From an uncultured Eubacteriales bacterium (GTDB taxonomy: Bacteria > Bacillota > Clostridia > Oscillospirales > CAG-272), in assembly GCA_900555785.1 (NCBI GenBank), contig USMO01000036.1:1-11047 (forward strand): DNA of 11,047 bases, written 5' to 3'. The notes below the pieces were generated by a model. The model was not told the DNA's origin, searched no databases, and worked only from the letters and a program-made list of their open reading frames with translations. The position numbers and the translations under genes are program-made. This document shows, one piece after another, positions 1 to 6,698 of this stretch (position 1 is the first letter of the stretch; each line of letters starts with the position of its first letter).

Positions 1-314
1 ATCTCTTTGTCTGACTGGTAGTGGCACAAGTCAACGTAATCCTCGAAAAAGTCGGAGCGGTTAAACGGAGCACTCCGTTCGAGTTTCAGCTTTTCCGCAA
101 TGATATTTAGGATGCTGCTCTTCCCGCTCCCGTTGTTGCCGCAGAATATCGTAATATCCGAAAAAAAGAACGTTGGCAATTCGCGGTTCCGAAACAGATG
201 GAACGGATACTGAGTCGCATAGCAGGATCTGCTGGCTTTTGGACCTTTTAAGTACAGGAAATAGTTTTCTTCGTCCTCTTTTGTCGGCATCTGAAAGCTG
301 GACAGATAGATCAT
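1..314 (-). CDS. AAA-family ATPase, N-terminal part (cut by left edge)
   Basis: The minus-strand reading frame starts at ATG 314 and is still open at base 1, so only about 104 residues are visible. A Walker A P-loop, GNNGSGKS, lies at residues 59-66, preceded by a beta strand (DITIFCG) and followed by a helix (ILNIIAEKL). This is the start of an ABC/SMC-like AAA ATPase domain. The N-terminal lead-in, which includes YPFHLF before the P-loop, resembles predicted stand-alone ATPases of the COG3910 kind (from memory). Function is unknown; Walker B and signature motifs lie outside the window. The start is supported by a purine-rich GAGGGGG about 8 nt upstream. By my count bases 1-300 are about 46% G+C, well below neighbouring genes, and the gene is separated from rnmV by 110 bp. 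It may therefore be a recent acquisition with its own regulation. Confidence 0.8.
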   Translation of the reverse strand, partial: MIYLSSFQMPTKEDEENYFLYLKGPKASRSCYATQYPFHLFRNRELPTFFFSDITIFCGNNGSGKSSILNIIAEKLKLERSAPFNRSDFFEDYVDLCHYQSDKE

Positions 315-424
315 AAGACATCCCCCTCGTTCTGATTGTTATCGCAAAGGCTTCTGACTGCCGTTTGCAAATTGCGCGGTGTTGCCTTGGATTTTCCGGT
401 TTTATTCGTTTTGCAGTTCCTTTT
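315..424. other. Intergenic gap between rnmV and the ATPase gene
   Basis: This 110-bp stretch is AT-richer than the operon before it. I see no stem followed by a T-run that would clearly end the upstream operon. On the minus strand, TGCGATAACAAT could be a weak extended -10 for the ATPase gene, but no matching -35 is visible. AAGGC (346-350) and GCCTT (384-388) could form only a weak long-range stem. Confidence 0.4.
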
Positions 425-1018
425 TCATGCTCTCCCAACCATCCGCAGATAGTCCTCATACGTCAGCAGCACCCGCAGGGCGGCGAGGAAGGCATTGGGG
501 GTCATGCCGGGGGGCAGACCCAACTGTGCAGCCAGGGCATCCCGCCGGGCGGCGCTGTCGGGGCAGCCGGTCAGACCGTCCTCAAACAGGTCCGCCTTGC
601 AAAGCGGATTTTCCTTTGCGCGGCTGGCGGCGGTCGCGTCCGCGTATGGCGCAAGCAGCCGATAAAGCAGCTCCTGCTCCATCCCCTCCACGCCAAGCGT
701 TCCTTCTGCCGACGGCTGCCGTTTGCGGCGCTCCGTTCCCGGAACGCGCGGAATGTACAGCTGAATCAGGCGGTCAGCCGGCAGGACCGATGTCAGGTGC
801 GCGCGAATCAGCTTACCCGCGCCGTCGCTGTCGGTCAGGAGAATCAGCGGCGTTTTCTCCGCCAGTGCGCGAAAGAGTTGGGTCTTTTCGTGCTGCCGGA
901 AGACGCCGAATCCGTCCGTTGTCAGAATCTGCCCCTCCATCACGCATTCCAGGCGCAGCTTGTCATACCGCCCCTCCACAATCACCGGGAACGGAATCTG
1001 CAGCTTTTCCCGCGTCAT
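425..1018 (-). CDS. rnmV: RNase M5-like Toprim ribonuclease (5S rRNA maturase)
   Basis: The protein has 197 residues, close to the roughly 180-190 usual for RNase M5. The N-terminal half is a Toprim domain: the catalytic glutamate is in VIVEGRYDKLRLE (E15) and the metal-binding pair is in LLTDSDGAG (D63/D65). GTLGVEGM at 107-113 corresponds to the GxxGVEHA-like motif that I recall from RNase M5. The C-terminal 80 residues look like the Firmicutes-specific extension (DUF4093-like). RNase M5 trims precursor 5S rRNA, with ribosomal protein L18 as cofactor in Bacillus. The ATG directly abuts the uppP stop (TAAATG), so translation is probably coupled. In many Firmicutes rnmV sits next to ksgA; here it ends an operon after uppP. 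A Toprim protein of the same family with another RNA substrate cannot be excluded. Confidence 0.82.
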   Translation of the reverse strand: MTREKLQIPFPVIVEGRYDKLRLECVMEGQILTTDGFGVFRQHEKTQLFRALAEKTPLILLTDSDGAGKLIRAHLTSVLPADRLIQLYIPRVPGTERRKRQPSAEGTLGVEGMEQELLYRLLAPYADATAASRAKENPLCKADLFEDGLTGCPDSAARRDALAAQLGLPPGMTPNAFLAALRVLLTYEDYLRMVGRA

Positions 1019-1903
1019 TTATTTCACCAGACCGAAATACAGAAGGACCAGTGCGCCAAGCGCAATCCGATAGTAGCCGAACGCCGAGAAGCTGTGGCGC
1101 TTGACGAAATCCATCAGGAACCGGATGACCACCATCGACACGGCGAAGGACACCGCGCAGCCGATGGCAAGAATCCCCCATGCCGCGCCGGGCAGCGAGG
1201 TCCCGCTCTCGGACAGATAGGAGACAAAGCCAAGCACCTTGATGCCGCTGGCGCCGACCATGACCGGAATCGCCATGAAGAAGGAAAATTCCGCAGCAGC
1301 GGTCCGGGAAAGCCCCAGCAGCATAGCGCCGAGAATGGTTGAGCCGGAGCGCGACGTGCCCGGAATGATGGAGAGCATCTGGAACAGACCGATGAAGAAT
1401 GCGGTCTTGTATCCCATGTCTGCCGTTGTGTGAATCCGCTCCATATCCGGCTTGCGCAGCTTTTCAATCAGGATAAACGCCACGCCGTAAACAATCAGCG
1501 CCACGGCAACAACATATGCGTTGTAGAGCCAGCCGTCAATGCTCTTGTCGGTCAGCTTTTCGAGCAGCTTATCGCCCAGCATCCCGGCAAGCCCCGCCGG
1601 AATGCAGCCGATGACCACCTTGAGCCAAAGCGACCAGATGCCCTTTTTCTCGTCTGCCGTTTTGCGGCTGCCGAAGGGCCACAGCCGCCCCCAGAACAGG
1701 ATGACCACCGCCAGGATTGCGCCCAGCTGGATGACCACCTCAAACATTTCCCAAAACTCGGCTGCAAGCGTTGCATCGTCGGTAAACCGGAACGGCAGCC
1801 ATTCGTTCAGAAGAATCAGATGCCCGGTCGAGCTGATGGGCAGCCACTCGGTAATGCCCTCTACGATGCCGTAGAGCAGCGCTTTCAGAAATTCCAGAAT
1901 CAT
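1019..1903 (-). CDS. uppP: Undecaprenyl-diphosphatase (UppP/BacA)
   Basis: This integral membrane phosphatase converts undecaprenyl diphosphate to the monophosphate at the outer face of the membrane. It thereby recycles the lipid carrier for peptidoglycan and other wall polymers and gives intrinsic bacitracin resistance. Both hallmark motifs are present: EGITEWLPISSTGHL at residues 15-29 (acidic residues E15 and E19) and PGTSRSGST at 181-189. Several hydrophobic segments follow the family pattern (about 55-72, 95-110, 128-146, 166-180, 204-226, 240-263 and 278-292). At 294 residues it is slightly longer than the typical 265-275. The ATG at 1903 overlaps the stop of the U32 gene by 4 nt (ATGA), and rnmV begins immediately after its TAA. 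It therefore belongs to the same operon. Confidence 0.96.
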   Translation of the reverse strand: MILEFLKALLYGIVEGITEWLPISSTGHLILLNEWLPFRFTDDATLAAEFWEMFEVVIQLGAILAVVILFWGRLWPFGSRKTADEKKGIWSLWLKVVIGCIPAGLAGMLGDKLLEKLTDKSIDGWLYNAYVVAVALIVYGVAFILIEKLRKPDMERIHTTADMGYKTAFFIGLFQMLSIIPGTSRSGSTILGAMLLGLSRTAAAEFSFFMAIPVMVGASGIKVLGFVSYLSESGTSLPGAAWGILAIGCAVSFAVSMVVIRFLMDFVKRHSFSAFGYYRIALGALVLLYFGLVK

Positions 1904-3222
1904 GAGCAGTCTCCTTTCAGTCGGTCGCGCGCCCGCACTTCCAGCCCCCGGCTTTCGGCTGCGCGCAGAATGTCACCCGGATGCACCGCAAACGGCACCC
2001 GGCACCAATACAGCATGGAAGGATGCGGCGTGGATTCCAGCTGCGTACCGTCCGGGGCGTACAGTTCCTGCGCCATGAACCCGCGCCCGACCTCGCCGGG
2101 CGAAATCAGTTCCGCGCCCTCTCCCGCCGTCAGCTTGTTGCGCTGGATGAAGCGGTAAAGTTTTCCCTCCTCCGTCTCGGCAGGGACCCCTGCAGCCACG
2201 ATGGCGGCAAGTTCTTCTTCATGATATTCGGTTGCGGTTGAAAAATATGCCTTTTCGCGGATATACCCGCAGGTGCTGACCAGACCCGGATTCTCCATCG
2301 GCTTTGCATAGAAGAAGCCGGTGCCGTATTCGCGGTGCGAAACGCTCTCCAGCTCGGTCCGCAGGCGTTCGTCAAACCGGTAGCCCGCCGGGTCGGCAAG
2401 ATAGGCGTCGATTGCCATGCGGTAAGCATTGGTCACAACCGCCGTATAGTAGGCGCTCTTCATTCTGCCTTCGATTTTGAAGGACGCAACGCCGCTTTCG
2501 CACAGCTCGGGAATGTGCTCGATCATGCACAGGTCCTTTGACGACATGATGAAGGTTCCCAGGTTGGTCTCCTCAATCGGAATGCGGTCGTTCGGGCGCT
2601 TCTCCTCAATCAGGGTGTAATTCCACCGGCAGGGCTGCGTGCAGGTCCCCCGGTTGCCGTCCCGCCCGTTCAGCGCGTTGGCAAGCAGGCATCTGCCGCT
2701 GTAGGAAACGCACATCGAACCGTGAATGAACACCTCCAGCTCGATCTCCGGGTCCAGATGCTCCCGGATTGCGCGAATCTCATCCAGCGTCAGTTCGCGC
2801 GCCAGCACCACCCGTTTTGCACCCAGCGCGGCATAAGCCCTTGCCGCGGCAGAGCTGACGATACTTGCCTGCGTGGAGATGTGAACCTCCATATCCGGCA
2901 GAATCTCCCGCACCGTTGCGATGGTGCCGAGATCGGCAACAATCATCGCGTCGATTGCGCAGCCGCGCAGCGCGGTCAGGTATTCCCGCAGCGCCGGATA
3001 CTCGTCCTCATGCGGCATGGTGTTGACCGTCAGATAGACCTTTTTGCCGCGCGTGTGTGCGTAATCAACGGCGGCATACAGTTCCTCCACCGAGAAATTG
3101 TCAGCAGCGGAGCGCATCCCAAAGGCGCGCCCCGCAAGATAGACCGCGTCGGCGCCGTATGCCAGCGCCGCAGTCATTTTTTCAAAGTTGCCCGCCGGGG
3201 ACAACAGCTCCGGTCTCTGCAT
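1900..3222 (-). CDS. U32-family protein (probable RNA/tRNA hydroxylase component)
   Basis: The conserved U32 opening, PELLSPAGNFEKM, begins right after the chosen ATG at 3222. A GTG at 3231, overlapping the aspS stop as GTGA, is an alternative three codons longer; neither has a clear Shine-Dalgarno site. The U32 signature EVFIHGSMCVSYSGRC lies near residues 163-178, and the downstream GTCTQPCRWNY supplies two more cysteines. The four cysteines (about 171, 178, 194 and 198) match the family pattern proposed to bind an Fe-S cluster. Despite the historical name 'peptidase U32', characterised members (TrhP/YegQ, RlhA, Bacillus YrrN/YrrO) act in prephenate-dependent 5-hydroxylation of tRNA U34 or of 23S rRNA C2501. 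Which RNA this one serves cannot be read from sequence. Its position between aspS and uppP, downstream of thiI, fits an RNA-modification role. Length is about 440 residues, normal for the long bacterial form. Confidence 0.9.
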   Translation of the reverse strand: MQRPELLSPAGNFEKMTAALAYGADAVYLAGRAFGMRSAADNFSVEELYAAVDYAHTRGKKVYLTVNTMPHEDEYPALREYLTALRGCAIDAMIVADLGTIATVREILPDMEVHISTQASIVSSAAARAYAALGAKRVVLARELTLDEIRAIREHLDPEIELEVFIHGSMCVSYSGRCLLANALNGRDGNRGTCTQPCRWNYTLIEEKRPNDRIPIEETNLGTFIMSSKDLCMIEHIPELCESGVASFKIEGRMKSAYYTAVVTNAYRMAIDAYLADPAGYRFDERLRTELESVSHREYGTGFFYAKPMENPGLVSTCGYIREKAYFSTATEYHEEELAAIVAAGVPAETEEGKLYRFIQRNKLTAGEGAELISPGEVGRGFMAQELYAPDGTQLESTPHPSMLYWCRVPFAVHPGDILRAAESRGLEVRARDRLKGDCS

Positions 3223-3227
3223 AGAGG

Positions 3228-4517
3228 TCACGGGGTCAGGCGGTTCGGTCCGCGGAACAGGAACTCCGCTTCCTTGATCGACAGCCCGAGGAACAGCATC
3301 GTCAGGCGGTCAACACCCAAACCGAAGCCGCCGTGCGGGGGGCAGCCGTAGCGGAAGAACTGCAGATAAAATTCCACGTCCTTCGCCAGTCCCTTTTCGT
3401 CTGCCTGCTTCTTCAGCACCTCATACCGGTGCTCGCGCACCGCGCCGGTTGTAATCTCGCAGCCGCGCCAGATCAGGTCGTAGCCCATCGGCACGCCATG
3501 CTCGTCGCGCATGTGGTAGAACGCGCGCTCCTTCGCGTCATAGTCGGTGACGAACAGGAACTCGCTGCCGTACTTCTCCATTGCGAATTTCGCGCACAGG
3601 TGCTCCGCATCGGTGGTCAGGTCGCCCTTGGCATCGTCCGACACCGTGTAGCCGTAGCGCGTTTCCAGCTCGTTGTAAAGGTCCTTCAGCTTGATGCGCG
3701 GGAAGGGCATCGTGGGAACGATGACCTCCTTGCCAAAGAGGCGCTTGATGTCCTCGCCGCAGGCTGCCGCAACCTTGCCGAATGCATAGGTCAGCAGTTC
3801 CTCCTCCATGTGCATGACCTCTTCCACCGAATAGACATAGCTGAACTCCAAATCGAAGCCGGTGAACTCGGTTGCATGCTTGTTGGTATAGGATTTTTCC
3901 GCGCGGAAGACCGGTCCGGTCTCAAAGATACGGTCCAGCCCGGCTGCCATCGCCATCTGCTTATAGAACTGCGGCGACTGCGCCAGATATGCCTTGGTGT
4001 CGAAATACTTGACCTCGAACACCTCGGAGCCGGATTCGCTGGCTGCCGCAATCAGCTTCGGCGTGTGAATCTCGACAAAGTGGCGGTCCAGAAGGAACTC
4101 CCGCATGGCACCGGTCAGCACGGTCTGCATCTGCAGCATCAGCTGGTTGCCCTCGCGGCGCAAATCAATCCAGCGGTAATCCATCCGCGAATCGATCTCG
4201 GAATCGTCCTTAATCGGCAGCGCATCGGCAATCGACTCAATCTCCAGCTTCTCCGGCAGCATCTCCATGCCGCCCATCTTGACGTATTCATTCGCAACCA
4301 CGGGTCCTTCCACCGACACGACCGAATGAATGGTCAGCTGATCGACCAGCGCCGCCAGTTCCGGGTATTTCTCCTTCTCCAGCGTCACCTGCAGCTTTCC
4401 GGTAATATCCCGGATGACCAGGAACGCCATGGTGCGCTTGTTGCGCAGGTTTTCGACAAAGCCCGAAATGCGATAGGACGCGCCGGGGGTGATGTCCGCT
4501 ATATAGGTTCTGTTCAT
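3228..4517 (-). CDS. aspS: Archaeal-type aspartyl-tRNA synthetase (possibly tRNA(Asp/Asn)-charging)
   Basis: This class IIb aminoacyl-tRNA synthetase has 429 residues. An OB-fold anticodon-binding domain occupies roughly residues 1-105, followed by the catalytic core. Motif 2 is at FRAEKSY (204-210) and motif 3 at GGFGLGVDRL (396-405). AYLAQSPQFYKQM (176-188) is the AspRS-type active-site segment and argues against AsnRS. The protein lacks the large GAD insertion of the roughly 590-residue bacterial AspRS, so it is the short archaeal/eukaryotic form. In Clostridia this type is often annotated as aspartate--tRNA(Asn) ligase, feeding GatCAB for tRNA-dependent asparagine formation. That specificity is inferred here. 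The C terminus ends LFRGPNRLTP rather than the usual FPRDxxRLTP. The ATG at 4517 follows AGAGG, 14 nt after the phosphoribosyltransferase stop. Confidence 0.93.
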   Translation of the reverse strand: MNRTYIADITPGASYRISGFVENLRNKRTMAFLVIRDITGKLQVTLEKEKYPELAALVDQLTIHSVVSVEGPVVANEYVKMGGMEMLPEKLEIESIADALPIKDDSEIDSRMDYRWIDLRREGNQLMLQMQTVLTGAMREFLLDRHFVEIHTPKLIAAASESGSEVFEVKYFDTKAYLAQSPQFYKQMAMAAGLDRIFETGPVFRAEKSYTNKHATEFTGFDLEFSYVYSVEEVMHMEEELLTYAFGKVAAACGEDIKRLFGKEVIVPTMPFPRIKLKDLYNELETRYGYTVSDDAKGDLTTDAEHLCAKFAMEKYGSEFLFVTDYDAKERAFYHMRDEHGVPMGYDLIWRGCEITTGAVREHRYEVLKKQADEKGLAKDVEFYLQFFRYGCPPHGGFGLGVDRLTMLFLGLSIKEAEFLFRGPNRLTP

Positions 4518-4531
4518 GATGTATTCCTCTC

Positions 4532-5137
4532 TTATTTCACGTATGCAGTGGGATTCGGGTTTTCGCCGATGACGTTTGCATCCTTGTCAAACAGCGGGAT
4601 CTTGCCCAGGTGAATCAGCTCCGGGAACTTTTCGTCTGCGTCGCCCTCCACCAGAATGGTTGCCTCGCCGCAAACAATGCCGCCGGCTTCCTTTACCAGC
4701 GTCTCCAGCGCGCGGAGCGACTCGCCCGTTGACACCACGTCATCCACAATCAGAATCCGCTTGCCCTTCATCAGCTCGGCGTCGGTCACGTCCAGATAGA
4801 GGTGCTGCGACTGCGCCGTCGTAATCGACTTGACCTCCACGCCGAACACGCCGGTCATATACAGTTTCGGTGCCTTTCTTGCCAGCACGTAGCGGCGGTT
4901 GCCGTCCAGACGTGCCATTTCATGCACAAGCGGAATCCCCTTTGCCTCGGCGGTAACGGCATAGTCATATTCCGGCACGCGTGCGTTCAGCTCCTTCGCG
5001 CAGGCGGTGGTCAGTTCGGGGTCGCCGAAAATGACGAATCCGGCAATCTGCAGGCTGTCGTTCAGCGGGCAGATCGGCAGGTCGCGCTCCAAGCCCGCAA
5101 CGGTCATGTGATAGTATTTCTGTTGTTTGTTCTCCAT
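4532..5137 (-). CDS. Phosphoribosyltransferase family protein (adenine PRT-like)
   Basis: This is a type I phosphoribosyltransferase of 201 residues. The diagnostic PRPP-binding loop ILIVDDVVSTGES lies at 128-140. Upstream, DYAVTAEAKGIPLVHEMAR (58-76) carries the family's conserved core strand and loop as seen in adenine/xanthine PRTs. Enzymes of this class join a purine base to PRPP to give a nucleotide and pyrophosphate in the cytoplasm. Overall layout is closest to adenine phosphoribosyltransferase, but the N-terminal 50 residues and C-terminal hood differ enough that base specificity, or a regulatory role, is left open. The start ATG at 5137 is preceded by AGAAAGGA. It lies 24 nt after thiI and 14 nt before aspS, inside the same operon. 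Confidence 0.85.
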   Translation of the reverse strand: MENKQQKYYHMTVAGLERDLPICPLNDSLQIAGFVIFGDPELTTACAKELNARVPEYDYAVTAEAKGIPLVHEMARLDGNRRYVLARKAPKLYMTGVFGVEVKSITTAQSQHLYLDVTDAELMKGKRILIVDDVVSTGESLRALETLVKEAGGIVCGEATILVEGDADEKFPELIHLGKIPLFDKDANVIGENPNPTAYVK

Positions 5138-5161
5138 GATGAACGGTCCTTTCTTCCCAAT

Positions 5162-6340
5162 CTAAAATTCAATGCGGATGCGCTGTACATAAGCACCCGA
5201 GACGGCTTCTTCCACAAGGGCTTCGAAATCCAGCCGGTTCTGCTGCTCCAGCACCTTATCCAGCTCGGGGCGGGTCTTCGGGTGCTTGGGTGTGAAGACC
5301 GTGCAACAGTCCTCATACGGCTGAATCGAGGTCTCAAAGGTCCCGATTTTCCGCGCCACCTGAATGATTTCCTCTTTGTCCAGCCCGATGCAGGGACGGA
5401 AGACCGGCAGCGAGGTTGCCGGGTCGGTTACGCCCAGCGCCTGCATGGTCTGCGATGCCACCTGACCCAGGCTCTCGCCGGTCACAAGCCCCCCGCAGCC
5501 CAGCGTATGCGCCAGCCGGTCCGCGATGGTCATCATATACCGCCGCAGAATCAGCGTGAAGTAATCCTCCTCGCAGTTCTTCACCAACAGCTCCTGAATG
5601 TGCGTCAGCGACACCACGTGCAGGTTGATGCTGCCGGTATACTGCGCCATGATGCGCGCCAGTTCAAACACCTTTTCCCGCGCACGCTCGCTTGTGTACG
5701 GGAAGGATTCAAAGTGAACCGCCTCGATCTCCACGCCGCGCTTGGCAATCATGTATCCGGCAACCGGGGAATCGATGCCGCCCGAGAGCAGCAACAGCGC
5801 CTTGCCGTTGGTCCCCACGGGCAGCCCGCCCGCCGCCTGGAACTGCCCGGCGTGAATGTAGGCGCCGAACTCACGGATTTCAATGTTGACCACAGCCTCC
5901 GGGTTATGGACATCCACCTTCATGCGCGGCAGGACCGACAGAATCTCGCCGCCGATCTCCCGCCCGATTTCCATCGAATCCAAGGGAAACCGCTTGTCCG
6001 AGCGTTTTGCCGCCACCTTGAAGGTCTTTTTGCCGTCCAGAAACTGCGGCACGTATTCCCGCACCGTCTCGCGGATGCGGTCCATATTCTTCTCGCACAC
6101 CGCGCACCGGCTGATGCCGACAATGCCGAACACCTTCCGGGCAGAATCGAACATGCCGTCAATGTCCGCTGCGTCGTCCTGCGGCTCGATGATAATGGTG
6201 CTCTGCGACCGCGTGACCAGAAATTTTCCGTAGTGCCGCGCGCGGAACCGCAGGGTTTTGCAGAGCATGTCCTCAAAATATTTCCGGTTTGCGCCCTTGA
6301 GGACAATCTCTCCGTATTTGCAAAGCAAGATCTCTTTCAT
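5162..6340 (-). CDS. thiI: tRNA 4-thiouridine synthetase ThiI (no rhodanese domain)
   Basis: The protein has 392 residues in the order NFLD/ferredoxin-like region, THUMP domain (about 60-165), then a PP-loop adenylating domain. The PP-loop motif SGGIDSP is at 186-192 and the distal GESLGQVASQT at 288-298. ThiI adenylates U8 of tRNA and transfers sulfur to form s4U; it can also serve thiazole synthesis in some bacteria. The C-terminal rhodanese domain of E. coli ThiI is absent, as is usual in Firmicutes, so sulfur must come directly from a cysteine desulfurase. No desulfurase gene lies in this window. C345/C346 sit where the conserved PP-domain cysteine is expected. The start is the ATG at 6340, with GGGGAGG 6 nt upstream inside the end of the DUF2007 gene. 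The frame stays open further upstream, but that stretch is antisense-like filler and the protein begins canonically MKEILLCKYGE. Confidence 0.95.
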   Translation of the reverse strand: MKEILLCKYGEIVLKGANRKYFEDMLCKTLRFRARHYGKFLVTRSQSTIIIEPQDDAADIDGMFDSARKVFGIVGISRCAVCEKNMDRIRETVREYVPQFLDGKKTFKVAAKRSDKRFPLDSMEIGREIGGEILSVLPRMKVDVHNPEAVVNIEIREFGAYIHAGQFQAAGGLPVGTNGKALLLLSGGIDSPVAGYMIAKRGVEIEAVHFESFPYTSERAREKVFELARIMAQYTGSINLHVVSLTHIQELLVKNCEEDYFTLILRRYMMTIADRLAHTLGCGGLVTGESLGQVASQTMQALGVTDPATSLPVFRPCIGLDKEEIIQVARKIGTFETSIQPYEDCCTVFTPKHPKTRPELDKVLEQQNRLDFEALVEEAVSGAYVQRIRIEF

Positions 6341-6341
6341 G

Positions 6342-6686
6342 TCAGTCCTCCCCGTCCCCGTCCACGTCCTCGTCCGCGTCTGTCTCCGTGCTCTCTCCGT
6401 CCGCTCCGTCTTCCTCAACCGGCGTGCCGTTGCGGTAAGCATCCAGCACCGCCACGGCGTCGGCATAGCGCGCCTCGGGCACCAGGATATCGGTCCCGAA
6501 TATGGAATATCCGGCAATCAGGCGCACCGCGCTGCCGCTGCCGCGGTCCTTCGAAAGGTACGGAATCTGCTCGTCCTCCAGAATGCTGCCGACAATCGAC
6601 AGCTCCGCGTTGTCATTCACGGTCACCAGCAGCCGCATGCCGTCTTCCGTTCTGGCTCGGTCCAGACCGAAAAGCGAATCTTTCAT
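6342..6686 (-). CDS. DUF2007-type small protein with acidic tail
   Basis: The protein has 114 residues. Positions about 17-84 match the DUF2007 pattern ('putative signal transducing protein'): LLVTVNDNAELSIVGSILED, then IPYLSKDRG, then a GYSIFGTDILVPE strand and a closing helix (ADAVAVLDAY). The fold is a small alpha/beta ferredoxin-like unit; its function is not known to me. The last 29 residues are almost entirely Asp, Glu, Gly, Thr and Ser, a disordered acidic tail encoded by DNA of very low complexity. The tail region also carries the thiI ribosome binding site, and the stop is only 1 nt from the thiI ATG, so the two are probably translationally coupled. The start at 6686 follows AGAGGAG, 12 nt after the exonuclease stop. 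No signal peptide or membrane helix is seen. Confidence 0.8.
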   Translation of the reverse strand: MKDSLFGLDRARTEDGMRLLVTVNDNAELSIVGSILEDEQIPYLSKDRGSGSAVRLIAGYSIFGTDILVPEARYADAVAVLDAYRNGTPVEEDGADGESTETDADEDVDGDGED

Positions 6687-6698
6687 GTCTGTCTCCTC

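Noticed and set aside
3333..4613. A plus-strand open frame of 426 codons opposite aspS
   Set aside because: It is antisense to an unambiguous class II synthetase, with a His/Leu/Gln-rich filler composition.
6341..6517. An upstream extension of the thiI frame to about 6517
   Set aside because: It lies in another frame over the DUF2007 gene, is rich in Arg/Thr repeats, and the canonical ThiI N terminus plus GGGGAGG mark 6340 as the start.
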